From positions 64,844,001-64,908,000 of the forward strand of contig CP142459.1 of NCBI GenBank assembly GCA_038049695.1: a DNA stretch of 64,000 bases, given 5' to 3'. The position numbers and the translations under genes were made by a program. Below, piece after piece: positions 11,970 through 25,934 of this stretch. A model generated the notes under the pieces. The model had not been told where the DNA came from and did no database searches. It saw only the letters and a list, made by a program, of their open reading frames with translations. Each line of letters begins with the position of its first letter. Within the stretch, counting starts at the first letter, position 1. Source of the stretch: Cinnamomum chago (Eukaryota; Streptophyta; Magnoliopsida; Laurales; Lauraceae).

Positions 11970-14132
11970 CTATCTCAAATTCATCATCGATGTGTTGTTC
12001 CTTATCCTGTGCTTGATACCAATACCGTATATGCAGGTCTCAACGGTTTTTTCTGTAAGCATAGTCCTCCTGGGTTCAATAAGGTGTCCACTTGCACTAA
12101 TTGCCTGCTCTGATGTAATTGTAGACGTTGGTATTGTTAGTGTATCACGGGCTATGGTTGAAAGCACATGAAACTTTGTAGATTAATTTAATATAATGTT
12201 GCCAAACAAGTTCCGCAGAGTATAGACTCAGCACAACCTGATCTTAGCACAACCTAATCCGAGCACAAAATTGGGAACAACACGAGAACAATGCCAAACA
12301 GGCCCTTAGTTTCGAATGATTTACACCATGCCAAAAGATCAAAACCATCTTCTTCATCATCCAAGATTGAAACATGATCGCTCCCCAAGTACATTGTTAA
12401 TTCATTAAGGTTGTAAGAGGATCCTTCGGAAGAAGAGGAGATACTTTCGTAAGATTTCCTCATAATACTCCAAATGACCTTCTTTTTATCCTTTATGTAC
12501 TTGGGGAGGGCTTGTTGGGACCGTGGGTGCTATGGATCTACCTAATCTGGTAGCATAATCCAAATAATGTGTTTCTAATTGTGTCTTAACTGTAAACATG
12601 TTATTTATATTAGTTGTATTCATGTTAGAGTTTATTTCATCAAGAAGGGTTTCTACACCTTTAATTTCAATCTAGGGTCTAATGCAGCAGCTATACAAAA
12701 TGTTAAAGGAGCTATTCTCCAATTTTGGAAAACTTTGCCTCAATTTGTACACGCATAAGTTGAAAAATTAAGACTTATTTCATAAAAATGGGCTAAAACT
12801 TGATTTGATGTGGGATAATATACCCCGGAAAAAAACAATGTTGCATCATGAAAAACTTCTAAAAAATCTCTTATTATCTCAGGAAGGGTCCATCTATCAT
12901 CACTTATAAAAATATTTTCATGCTCAAAATAAAGTTGACAATATTGATTTATTGCCATTTTATAGACACATGATTCTTTTAACATTTTATAGGTAAAATT
13001 CCATCTATGTTTAAATCTTGTGATATTTTCATTGGTCTTTGACCCAAATTTACACATATATCCCTCCACCATTGTCTTCGAGAGGGAGAAGAAAAAATGT
13101 ATCCTACAATCCATTTAATGATTTCTAAATCATCTTTAATAGATTTTCCCCCTACTTGTACGATAAGATTTATGATGTGGCATGCACATCTATTGTGAAA
13201 TAGATCTCTATTTAAATCAAGTTGAATCGCATGTTTTAGTAAATTTGTTGCAACATTGTTAGTGCTTGCATTATCTAAAGTTATAGAAATCTTTTTATTT
13301 TCAATTTTAAATTCTCTAAGTTTTTCAAGGACGGTGGACCATATCCTAGCACCAGTGTGTGGGAACTCTAACATAGAAAACGACATCATTCTTTTTTGCA
13401 TCACCCAATCACTATCAATATAATGTGCTATGATTGCAATGTACCCCGGATTTTGTTTTAGAGGTCAATAAATCTGAAGTTAAAGCTACTTTTCTAGGTA
13501 GATTTTCAAAAACCTGTTTTAAATTCTCTTTTTCTTTCAAAAAAAGTTTTTATTGCATCATTTCTAGCAGTAACTCTAGATATTTTCTGCAATGAAGGAA
13601 CAAAGGCAGGCCTAAAAAATCTTTCAAATGATCGGTCTTCGGCAAGTATAAATGGTAATTGGCGAACTACTATATACTTAATAAGTTGATATCTATCATT
13701 AGTAGGGTCATAGTTGAAAACTTCTAAACCGCCAGATAAATCTGTTTGAGTAAGTTGTGTTTGAATCATCCCACCTCTTTCCCCATCATTAGCGGTATTC
13801 GTGTGTTTACGTCCATACTCATTCATGTGTCTATTAAGGTGGCCAGTGTCGCTTGATGATTTGGCACTGAGAAGATCTTTGCAAAATTTACATTATGCCT
13901 TTTTCCTTTGTTTCTCCATTGGACTTGGGACAGTAACTTTAACAAAATAAGACCATACAGGAGAAGTCAATCTTGATTTTCTCTTCTTTTTAGTTGTAGA
14001 AATTGAACATGCAAGATCTTTGGGACTATTACTATCTACTTTTATACCCTGACTTTGATCTAAATGAATAAATCCAGGATCTTCCTCATTTAGAGAGAAG
14101 TCATGGTTGAAAGGTTGTGATGGTCCAGCCAT
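11970..14132 (-). pseudogene. hAT transposase remains (BED zinc finger, RNase H-like core, dimerisation domain)
   Basis: The start is MAGPSQPFNHDFSLNEEDPG at 14132. A BED-type zinc-finger region follows (around 13860-13950), then a segment near 13830-13510. The RNase H-like core contains ITLDNASTNNVATNLLKHAI and HNRCACHIINLIVQVG (13404-12979), then FKHRWNFTYKMLKESC and YFEHENIFISDDRW. The C-terminal dimerisation signature is IARDTLTIPTSTITSEQAIS (12167-11970). The order is that of plant hAT transposases of the RICESLEEPER/BED type, which cut and paste DNA in the nucleus. The frame is broken several times, so no functional enzyme is made from this copy. Confidence 0.8.
12175..12305. mobile_element. 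Short insertion inside hAT copy 1 with a GGGCCTGTTTGGCA end
   Basis: The matching site in copy 2 (near 55207) reads continuously AAAACTTAGTTTCG, whereas here about 131 bases separate AAAC and TTAGTTTCG. The right end, inverted, is GGGCCTGTTTGGCATTG and is followed by TTA, typical of Tourist-type PIF/Harbinger MITEs. The left end does not show the same terminus, so the MITE is partial. Confidence 0.6.
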
Positions 14133-14416
14133 TTTTCTGAATAAAATATTAAAAAATTTAAATAAATAATTATGTATAATGTGTTTTTTGTGATAATTTA
14201 TATAAGAAAAGGGAGAAGATGAGACTTAATATATAATATTACTACGTATATTATTACTAAATAAAACTCAAAATTAAAGATAATAAATAACTTTATGAGA
14301 GAGGGAGAGCTAATGGAGAAGTCATTCTTAGTTGAATCCTCCACTTTAGAGAAGTCACTTTCACTTTTTACTTCTTAAAAAACTTTGTAGAGAGTTTAGA
14401 CTTTAGACTGAGACTT

Positions 14417-14738
14417 GGGCTTGTTTGGCATCTCTACTCGTTTATTTATAGATCCATCTAAAATAGAGCCATTAAAAAAGAGAGGCTAGGATAAAAAAAA
14501 AACGCATTTGGTAATGCATGAATCTATTTTAAATACCTTGCCTCTATATTTTAAGACTCAAAAGCTCTATTTCTCATCTGCCCACTTTTAGAGCATTTGG
14601 ATTTGAGAAGATTTGCCTTTAAATGTCTAAAGCGGACAGAGCCTAAAATCTTGTGTCAAACGCTCTAATTGTTCAAACCTCTGTCCGATTTAGAAATTTA
14701 GAGAAATAGAGGCATGAAATAGAGATGCCAACATGGGT
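14417..14738. mobile_element. Tourist-like MITE nested in hAT copy 1
   Basis: The left end GGGCTTGTTTGGCATCTCTA pairs with AACCCATGTTGGCATCTCTA read inward from the right. Copy 2 of the hAT element reads GAGACTTAAGAGAGCTT at the corresponding place (about 57301), confirming an insertion of about 320 bp into a TTA site. TSD bases are TTG/TTA. No coding frame is present. Confidence 0.7.
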
Positions 14739-15505
14739 TTAAAAGAGCTTAGAGCCTTAGAACTTTAGAGGGAGGGTGAGAAATGAGTGAGTAGATCAGT
14801 GTAGAGAAATGAGAGGAATGAGGGCTATTTATAGAATTCCTAAGTGATTAAATGACATAAAATACTCCCTCATATGACCGTTTTATAGCAGTTGGGGGGC
14901 ATAATGGTAAAAAATGATCAAAAGACACTGGTAACAGCCCCCCTCCCCATTTGACCGTTTATAACTATTGGGGGGGTTAAAAAGGGAAAAAGATCACATT
15001 TTACCGTTTTTTGAGAGGGTGGGGCGGGGGTGGGTTTTTCAAAAATATGGCTGTTGGGGCCTTCCACGGGCCAGGCCAGGCCGCCCACGGGCTTGGGGCA
15101 CTGGCCCAACACGACACGAATTTTATCCGTGCCGTGCCTCGGGCCTAGCAGCCCTGGCCCAGCACGGCCCAGCGTGGATTGTCGGGCCGGGCCAGGCCTG
15201 GTCAACGGGCCCAGGCACGGCCCAAGCACAGTTTTTCCGTGCCAGGCCCGTGGTGGGCTTGGGCCGGCCGCCCAAGTTTTCACCTCTACCCACAGCCATA
15301 AAAAGGTTACGTGGGAAAGCAAAGGAAAGAGCACACCATAGCGGAGAAATGAAATAATGGAGTTGAAAAATGAATATCCATCCGTCACCGTAGTACTTCC
15401 AATCCTTGAAAGTTAATGTCCCATCTACATTTCTACCTTAAGTTTCTCACCTCTCACTTCAATTCATTTTACAATGAATTGTTATTGCATTCAATTCCAT
15501 ACAAA

Positions 15506-16151
15506 TAGGGATGTCAATGGACCGGGGCGGGGGCGGGGGGCATGGTCTCCATCCCCGTACCCGCTTAAAAAATCTTCGTCCATCCCCGGTCCACCCCCGC
15601 TAACGGGTATAATTTTCATCCCCATCCCCGTCCGCGGGTAAATTTATAATCCCCGTCCCCGTCCCCGCTTCCCCCGTACCCGCCTAAGCCTAAGCCTTTT
15701 TTTTTTTTCTAGCCTTCCCCCAGCTTCCTTGCAACAGGAGATCACACTTGAATCAAGGGTATGAGAAATATTATGACACTTTCAGTACACGAACATCAAT
15801 AGAGAACTACTCCTAAAAAATCATATACATAACAGCGAAATCAAACCAATCACTGCTGCCACGAACACCTGATACATACATTCCTATGAAAAACAACGGC
15901 ACCTAAATCACTAAATGTCATAACACCGTAGGTACACTACATATATATTTATTTATTTATTTAGCGGGTAACGGGGACGGGGCGGGTACGGGGCGGGGGT
16001 AAGGGTAAGTCCATCCCCACCTCCATCCCCGCACGAGTTTATACGGGTATCCCCGTATACGTCCACCGTCCAATACGTATAGTCCATCCCCGGTCCAAAC
16101 GGGGCGGGTTTGGACGAATACCCGTTTTTCCCCGGTCCACTGTCATCCCTA
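15506..16151. mobile_element. Non-autonomous hAT-type element, 646 bp
   Basis: CATACAAA flanks both ends (15498-15505 and 16152-16159), a perfect 8-bp target duplication. The ends TAGGGATGTCAATGGACCGG and TAGGGATGACAGTGGACCGG form a 20-bp inverted repeat with two differences. GGGGCGGG, CCCCGTCC and CGGGTA motifs are repeated inside both ends and the centre (15700-15950) is AT-rich. There is no coding frame. Confidence 0.9.
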
Positions 16152-16159
16152 CATACAAA

Positions 16160-16673
16160 CAAAACATCCCCAAGTCCTATCTGCCCCTCTCATTTTGTTG
16201 GCTCCACCCAAGGTTCAAAATAGCACTGCTATGCATTATCAGCTATAACAATTAAGGTCGCCCAGCTAATTTAAAAATGGCAGCGCTACCGTCTAAAATC
16301 TAGTAAAGCTAAATAATTTAATTTTAAAATATTAATTTTTCTATTTTTTCTCTTCAATGGTCTTTCTTAAAAAAGTTATCTCTACTCTTATACTGTCCAA
16401 ATCATTAAAAAAACACAAAGTTAGCTGCTACACAGGATTTAGATTTTTTTACTGCTTATAAAGTTTACACCTGACGGATAAAAATGTCCTTAACCAATCA
16501 TTTCTTTTGGATGGGTTATCCATACCATAAGGCCCAATGAAGATATAGCTACAAAGTTTGTTTTGACTTAAGCCGCGTTCTAGTATTCTAGACGGGTCCA
16601 GTTTGGATTGCAATGCCTGATCAATCTCTACAAATTCAAACATGGCATGCCGGATTGCCCAAACATGGAATGG
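16160..16673. other. OPR upstream region, nothing else recognised
   Basis: No coding frame or repeat end is supported. The last 100 bases lead into the TATA box of the OPR gene. Confidence 0.5.
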
Positions 16674-16681
16674 TATAAATA
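16674..16681 (+). promoter_or_regulatory. TATA box of the OPR gene
   Basis: TATAAATA lies 104 bases before the OPR start codon, a spacing that leaves a 5' leader of about 70-80 bases. Position and motif are the only evidence. Confidence 0.5.
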
Positions 16682-16784
16682 TTACATACAGTAAACAAAT
16701 ATACACCAGAAGATATATCCTTTCTCTACCTTCTTTAGCGAGTTTGTGAGATTGAAATCAGAGAGGAGAGCAACAAACACTACA

Positions 16785-20705
<3,921 letters not shown>

Positions 20706-23243
20706 TCAAGTGTTTAGATATTTGATTGCAGATGGAACAAGCAGATCTTAATCTGTCTAAAAGAGTTTGAGAAATGAATTTACGCCTCTACTCTGATTTC
20801 TAGTCCATTGCTCTTTAATTTTATTCAGGTTTTAAGACTTTTTAGGCAAATAATGGTGCCACACATGGATGAGTAGATTCATTTTCAATAAGTAATGATA
20901 CCACAAGTTACTGTTAATTTGTTTATGCCAAAGGTCTTTTTTTTTTTTCTGTTGTATTTTATTTGCAGTGATGAGTTTATTCATGACAATGTAATAATCT
21001 TTATAAAGGAAAAGAATAATGCAAATGGATTTATTGCATATATCCTTCTCTATCTTCCTCATTTCTTCTCCTTGATATTTCTCTCTTCTTTCCTTCTTAT
21101 CCCTTTTTCCTGTCTTGTTCTTTCTGCTCTCTTCTATCTACCCTTATATGTGTTTCTTCTTAAGTCCTTGTTCAACTGCTAGTATCTCCAGGGCTAATTG
21201 ATTAGTTTACTATGACAAATAGTACACTGCTTTGCCCAGTAACAACTGGCTAGTTTGTATCTTCACAAAACAGAGTGCTGATAACTTGTTTTAATTGTAA
21301 ATTATGGTTAAGTTTTAATTGTAAATTAGGGTTAACAAATTTCGCTAACCTGAGTTACCTTTATAATTGACAATTGTTTTGTTCTTTGCCCAAACAATCC
21401 TAGATGAACAAGGTAATAGATAATCAGATTTACAAATAAACTAAGCTGCTGAGTTCTAAGAATCCAAATAGGGCAAGGCATCATGGTTGTTTGGGACCGC
21501 TAACCTCTACAAATTTTCAGAAACGGCAGGATTGTTGCCAGATAGAAATGGTCTTTCTCTGGGGCCCAACTCCCCACCTACTTATAATCAATCTAAGCTC
21601 TGCACACTAATTACTCTCCTTATTTCTGTGTGAATCAGCACCAACCCGGATTTGCTCTTCACCCAAGTTTTGTAGGCCCTTCGGATCATGCAATTGTTTT
21701 TGAGGGCTTCGAACTAAAAAAAATAGAGAGCACTCCAGTCAGGGATATTATCTGTTCTTAATGGTAGCTACTTACCTATAAGGCACTTTGCTGGTAGTTA
21801 TGGGAAACCACTTGGTGAAAATATTCATTAAATTCCTTACGCAATGGCCAATGTTAGCCATTGGACAGTATTTTTTGCTATTAATAAGAAGCTCATGTGT
21901 CCAATAACTAGCAAGGCTTGTCTAGACACATGGCAATTGAGACTCGAGAGAAGCAGTGATGAAAGGTTTGGAGGTAGATGAGGGAAGTATTAGCCATAGT
22001 TTTAAGTCCTCAATGTGTAAGAATTGTGATAAAATTCAATGGTGAAAGAATAGTGCAAATTTACAATCAATGCCAATTCATGGGGTTCAGACTCAGTATC
22101 TGTGTGAATGGATTTGATCAAATAAAACCTCAAGTATGAAGACTAAAATAGTGAGCTGGAAGAGTGGATTATGAATGTACCAGTGTAAAAAGCTAAAGAT
22201 CACTTGAAACATACAAAGATGCTCTAAATTCTAGTATATATGTCTAAAAAGTATTGTGATAAACATAACTTGATTTGTCTTCCACTCTTACCTTTTCTAC
22301 AAAGGTCCTTGCTTTATTTTCAAAATGTGGGGAACACTTTGTCACTTGTGGCAATCTATAATGAAGCATAAATCTCACTGTTTTAAGGGATGCATATGCA
22401 TTTTAAATTTGGTTTCTGTTGAAAATGGGGAGGAAAATGCCCTGCACTGGAGCTGGGAATATCACAGCAGGTTGTGACTAAAGATTGAAATACGCCACAT
22501 CAGCAAGTTAGCTTTTGGAAAAAAAAAAAAATCCCAACCCCTATAAAGGACCCATCTAACCAGAATTAGTTTGATTCTCAGGTTATGACCCATCCAACAA
22601 GAGTTGTCCCTCTTACAAAGGACGAACCTGTAAATCTATTTGATGCCATTAGGTATAAAGTGGATACACACCATGATCATGCTTCCTTTGTAGGTGACTC
22701 TTTTGGTGCAGAAAACATATATGCATCCCTGTAACACCCAAATTCCTCCAGATAAGAGAAAAGAATCCCAACCCTTCCCAAGTTGCCAATATTTAAAGCT
22801 GAAAGAAGAGCTTTTCTGCCAACTACTTTGAACTTTCATCCTTTAGCCTTCATTTTCTTTTAGAAAAAAATGTGATGAATCTTAAGCTTTATTGATACCT
22901 TAAACCACTATCATCCAATGGTATTGGGCTGCTAAAGATCATTAATAGAAAATAATCAGAGTGTCTAAAGGGTCACTTTTAAGAGATAAAAACAATTTAA
23001 GATATGGAGATCACATGAGATGGGCCGAGAGCAAGTAGAAATCTGGGTGTCTATTGAAAGGACACTGATGGGAGTAAGATTCTTGAATTCAACGCTTTAA
23101 CAAGTGGAGAGGGGACATTCAAAAGCTGAGTGAATGATTAAGTGGTTGTTTTTAAGCCCCCCTTATCTTGCATAGCAGATTTGATCATTTATACTTCGCA
23201 CCCCATGACTTGAATGTTATGTCAATTCACACTGCCCAAATCC
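20706..23243. other. Spacer between OPR and SINE, no gene
   Basis: The OPR 3' region runs from 20706. A duplicated GTTTTAATTGTAAATTA occurs twice near 21289-21335. Other frames are short and unsupported. Confidence 0.5.
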
Positions 23244-23256
23244 TTTGTGGCGCAAT

Positions 23257-23430
23257 ATTTTTTTTTTTAGTTATAACGGGGGTGTCCTAGTTCTTTGGGC
23301 CAGACTAATCCTTTCAGGCGCAGGGGGAGTTAGATAAATCCTATGTGTCTCTAGTGTGGTAGCGCAATTAACCTTCAACCTCCAGGAGCAAACTGTGATC
23401 CTAGGCCAGCTGAGTTACCCATCGGAGTTA
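23257..23430 (-). mobile_element. tRNA-derived SINE, 174 bp
   Basis: TTTGTGGCGCAAT stands on both sides (23244-23256 and 23431-23443), a perfect 13-bp target duplication. On the minus strand the body begins with a tRNA-like head, GATGGGTAACTCAGCTGG then TTTGCTCCTGGAGGTTGAAG, and ends in an A-rich tail that appears as the T-run near 23258-23269 on +. This layout is typical of polymerase III SINEs spread by LINE enzymes. Head and order resemble Au-type SINEs, from memory. Confidence 0.85.
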
Positions 23431-23443
23431 TTTGTGGCGCAAT

Positions 23444-24707
23444 TACTTCCTAGTGAGAAATTAGGGAGATTGGAGGGTTTAAAAGAAATAATAATGGTCT
23501 ATGTTCAGTAAGAAATCTTGTAGGCCCTATATGGTTAAGGCTTGAATGATAAGATGATGATGAGAGGAGGAGAAGGATACTAACAATGTTGGCATTTGTG
23601 ATGGGGCCCACTTGTGTTTACATATGGGTGGACCCCACTCACAAAATGACATCCCTCACAAACGAATCTCATCTCATGGTGAAATGGATAAAAATAGTTT
23701 GAGTTTTATCCAACTCTCTATCCTTATCATATCTCCATTTAAATTCAAATTGAGAGAGTTTGATCCAATCTATTTTCGTTTATCATTTTTCCATTCGAAT
23801 TTAAATAGAGATCTTATCACTCATTAGCCAAAATGGCTATATATTGACATGTGAGAGATATGAGTTGACACAATTCTTCTCAATAGATCATTCCCTAATA
23901 CAAGATCACTCACCCTCTTCCCATAGATTTACAATATATAGATCTTTCATAGACAGTCATCTCATTAATTTAGATCCTTGACTAATATATATAACATGTA
24001 TTTGTCTCCCCAAGATCATGTCCGTCTCTCAATTATATTGCAAATATGAACTGCGATTCAACCAAGGAAGTTAGGAAGGGTCAACCAAAACCTTGAATGA
24101 ACAAGTTGGCTAGACTGGTTTGGTGGGGGCAGACTGAAATTAACTGCAAGTTGGGTTGTTAGGTAGGGTAAGAGTTATGTACTCAACCTGAATATTAAGA
24201 TTTATTGATTTGGTCAGGTCAACAGTAAACCCAAACCCAGGTTGGAAGTAAGAAGGTTCAATCAGGTTGCTTCAAGAAATGCCACGGAAAGACCTTGACA
24301 TGCTATATCCAAAAGTGCCATTTTTAAGGCAATGTTCATGTGAGTCCAGAATCTCTAAGCAGAGAACTAGAAAAGGCTTATAATAAGCCAAAAAGTTGGT
24401 ATGTGGGGCCATGTCTGCAAAATTCTAACCTCTCAAAATAATGGTCCACTCATATATTCACTCTAGTCCAAATTATACTATAATGGTAGTTGGACCCCCC
24501 ATGATACTGATAATTCATATAAAAAGTGGCCCATTGGGGCTCACCATCACACAAAGGGGCACTTAATTTAAGCACTTGGGATTTCAACAAGTTGGCTGAA
24601 GTGGTGCATATATATAATCCTTATTACATGCTTTCTCTGGTTTTGGGAATCAGAGAATGGCCCCTAAGAAATTATTGATTGGACAGTCTAAAGTTTTTTG
24701 TTGCATG
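23444..24707. other. Spacer, no gene
   Basis: No supported frame, RNA gene or repeat end was found. Confidence 0.5.
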
Positions 24708-25036
24708 AGAGGGATGCCTACTCAGGATTTCTTTTGTCATCAGATTCCAAGGAAGTGCATAACAACTAACAACACGAGCAGCCCATCGGCCATAGAAAGG
24801 CTAACCATGTGAAAGCCTTGAAAAGCCTGCTAAAAGGGGGCTTTAAGGAACAAACGAATCCAGATCCTGTTAGAGGGATGCCTACTCAGGATTTCTTTTG
24901 TCATCAGATTCCAAGGAAAGGCATAACAATTAACAACACGAGCAGCCCATTAGCCTTGGAAAGGCTTAACCATGTGAAAGCCTTGAAAAGCCTGCTAATA
25001 GGGGGCCTCAAGGAACAAACGAATCCAGATCCTGTT
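24708..25036. repeat. Direct tandem duplication, two units of about 164 bp
   Basis: Units 24708-24871 and 24872-25036 share AGAGGGATGCCTACTCAGGA, AACACGAGCAGCCCAT and CATGTGAAAGCCTTGAAAAG with few differences, so the duplication is fairly recent. A short frame crosses both units, but composition and lack of family resemblance argue against a gene. Confidence 0.85.
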
Positions 25037-25804
25037 AGAGAGAGCCTCCAACAATTTCTCTTTCAATGTAACACCATAAATCGAACATCTTTTTAGAAGT
25101 TATGAAGTTCAAACCACTCAAAAGCATAGTCCATTAGAAAAGGCAACTCAAAACGACACCAAATTTGAGAGTTTAATTCATGACTTCTGATAAGATATCG
25201 CATAATCACTTGGCCAGATTTCCAAATAATGAAATTCCAGCGAGCTCTGCTGCATTCTTAGGCACAACACCTGAGACTTCTTCTCTTGATATGACCATTT
25301 AATTTTATTTTAGTTGAAGCCCAAACCTGCATACACAAGCTAAGGTCAAAGGTTGATGCAAGCTAACTTAATAGGGTTGGTCGAGGAAACATGTATACAT
25401 GTCATTTTCTTATCAACACTCTCCAATATGGGACCCTAGCAATGGAGCCTAAAAAGTGTTTCTAATCACTACTTCACCAATGTTGGAAATTTCCAACTAA
25501 ATGATCACATATGAAGATGCAGCTAATATAAAAAAATAAAAATAAAAGGAATCAAATCACATCCTCCATAGTGGGCACAAATTCAAGCAGAGTGAAGAAA
25601 AATATATAACAGTGATTTTGTGTGACATCTCATTCCACGAGGCTTTGATCATTGGATATTTTCAGTTCTCACACCTAAGGCTACAAATTACAAGCTAAGT
25701 AAATTTGATATAATCAAATTGATTTTTGATAAATGACTAAGTAGAAGTAGAGGATCCAAATTAATAATAAAAAAGAATACTTGGATGTGTGCTTTCATGA
25801 TCCT
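25037..25804. other. Upstream region of the MADS-box gene
   Basis: No coding frame is seen. The downstream end carries the likely core promoter. Confidence 0.5.
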
Positions 25805-25812
25805 TATATATT
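25805..25812 (+). promoter_or_regulatory. Candidate TATA box of the MADS-box gene
   Basis: TATATATT lies about 125 bases before the start codon at 25935. Spacing suits a plant core promoter; no other element was identified. Confidence 0.4.
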
Positions 25813-25934
25813 TGTGTCACCTCCTTGGGTCTTGGTGTTGTGAGTAATCGCAGCAAGGGAGAGTGGCCTAGAAAAGAGGTGGCAACAACCTCGAAGCTAG
25901 TTCAAACTAGTGGGAGGTTGTCTGTAAGAAGATC

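Larger units (their letters stand above)
11334..15288 (-). mobile_element. hAT transposon with decayed transposase, copy 1 (3955 bp)
   Basis: CCCACAGC lies on both sides (11326-11333 and 15289-15296), a perfect 8-bp target duplication. The ends read TAGGCATGAAAGC and, inverted, TAGAGGTGAAAAC. Both termini (about 11340-11510 and 15050-15285) are GC-rich with repeated GGGCC / GGCACGGCCC motifs in inverted orientation. The transposase lies on the minus strand. A 45-bp tandem repeat lies near the left end, and two short elements have inserted into it (12175-12305 and 14417-14738), as shown by the copy at 54369-57775, which lacks both. Because its target duplication is perfect, the insertion may be younger than copy 2, whose flanks do not match. 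Confidence 0.85.

Noticed and set aside
24809-25096. 95-residue frame crossing the tandem duplication
   Set aside because: Repeat-born; the protein is simply the same segment twice and has no known motif.
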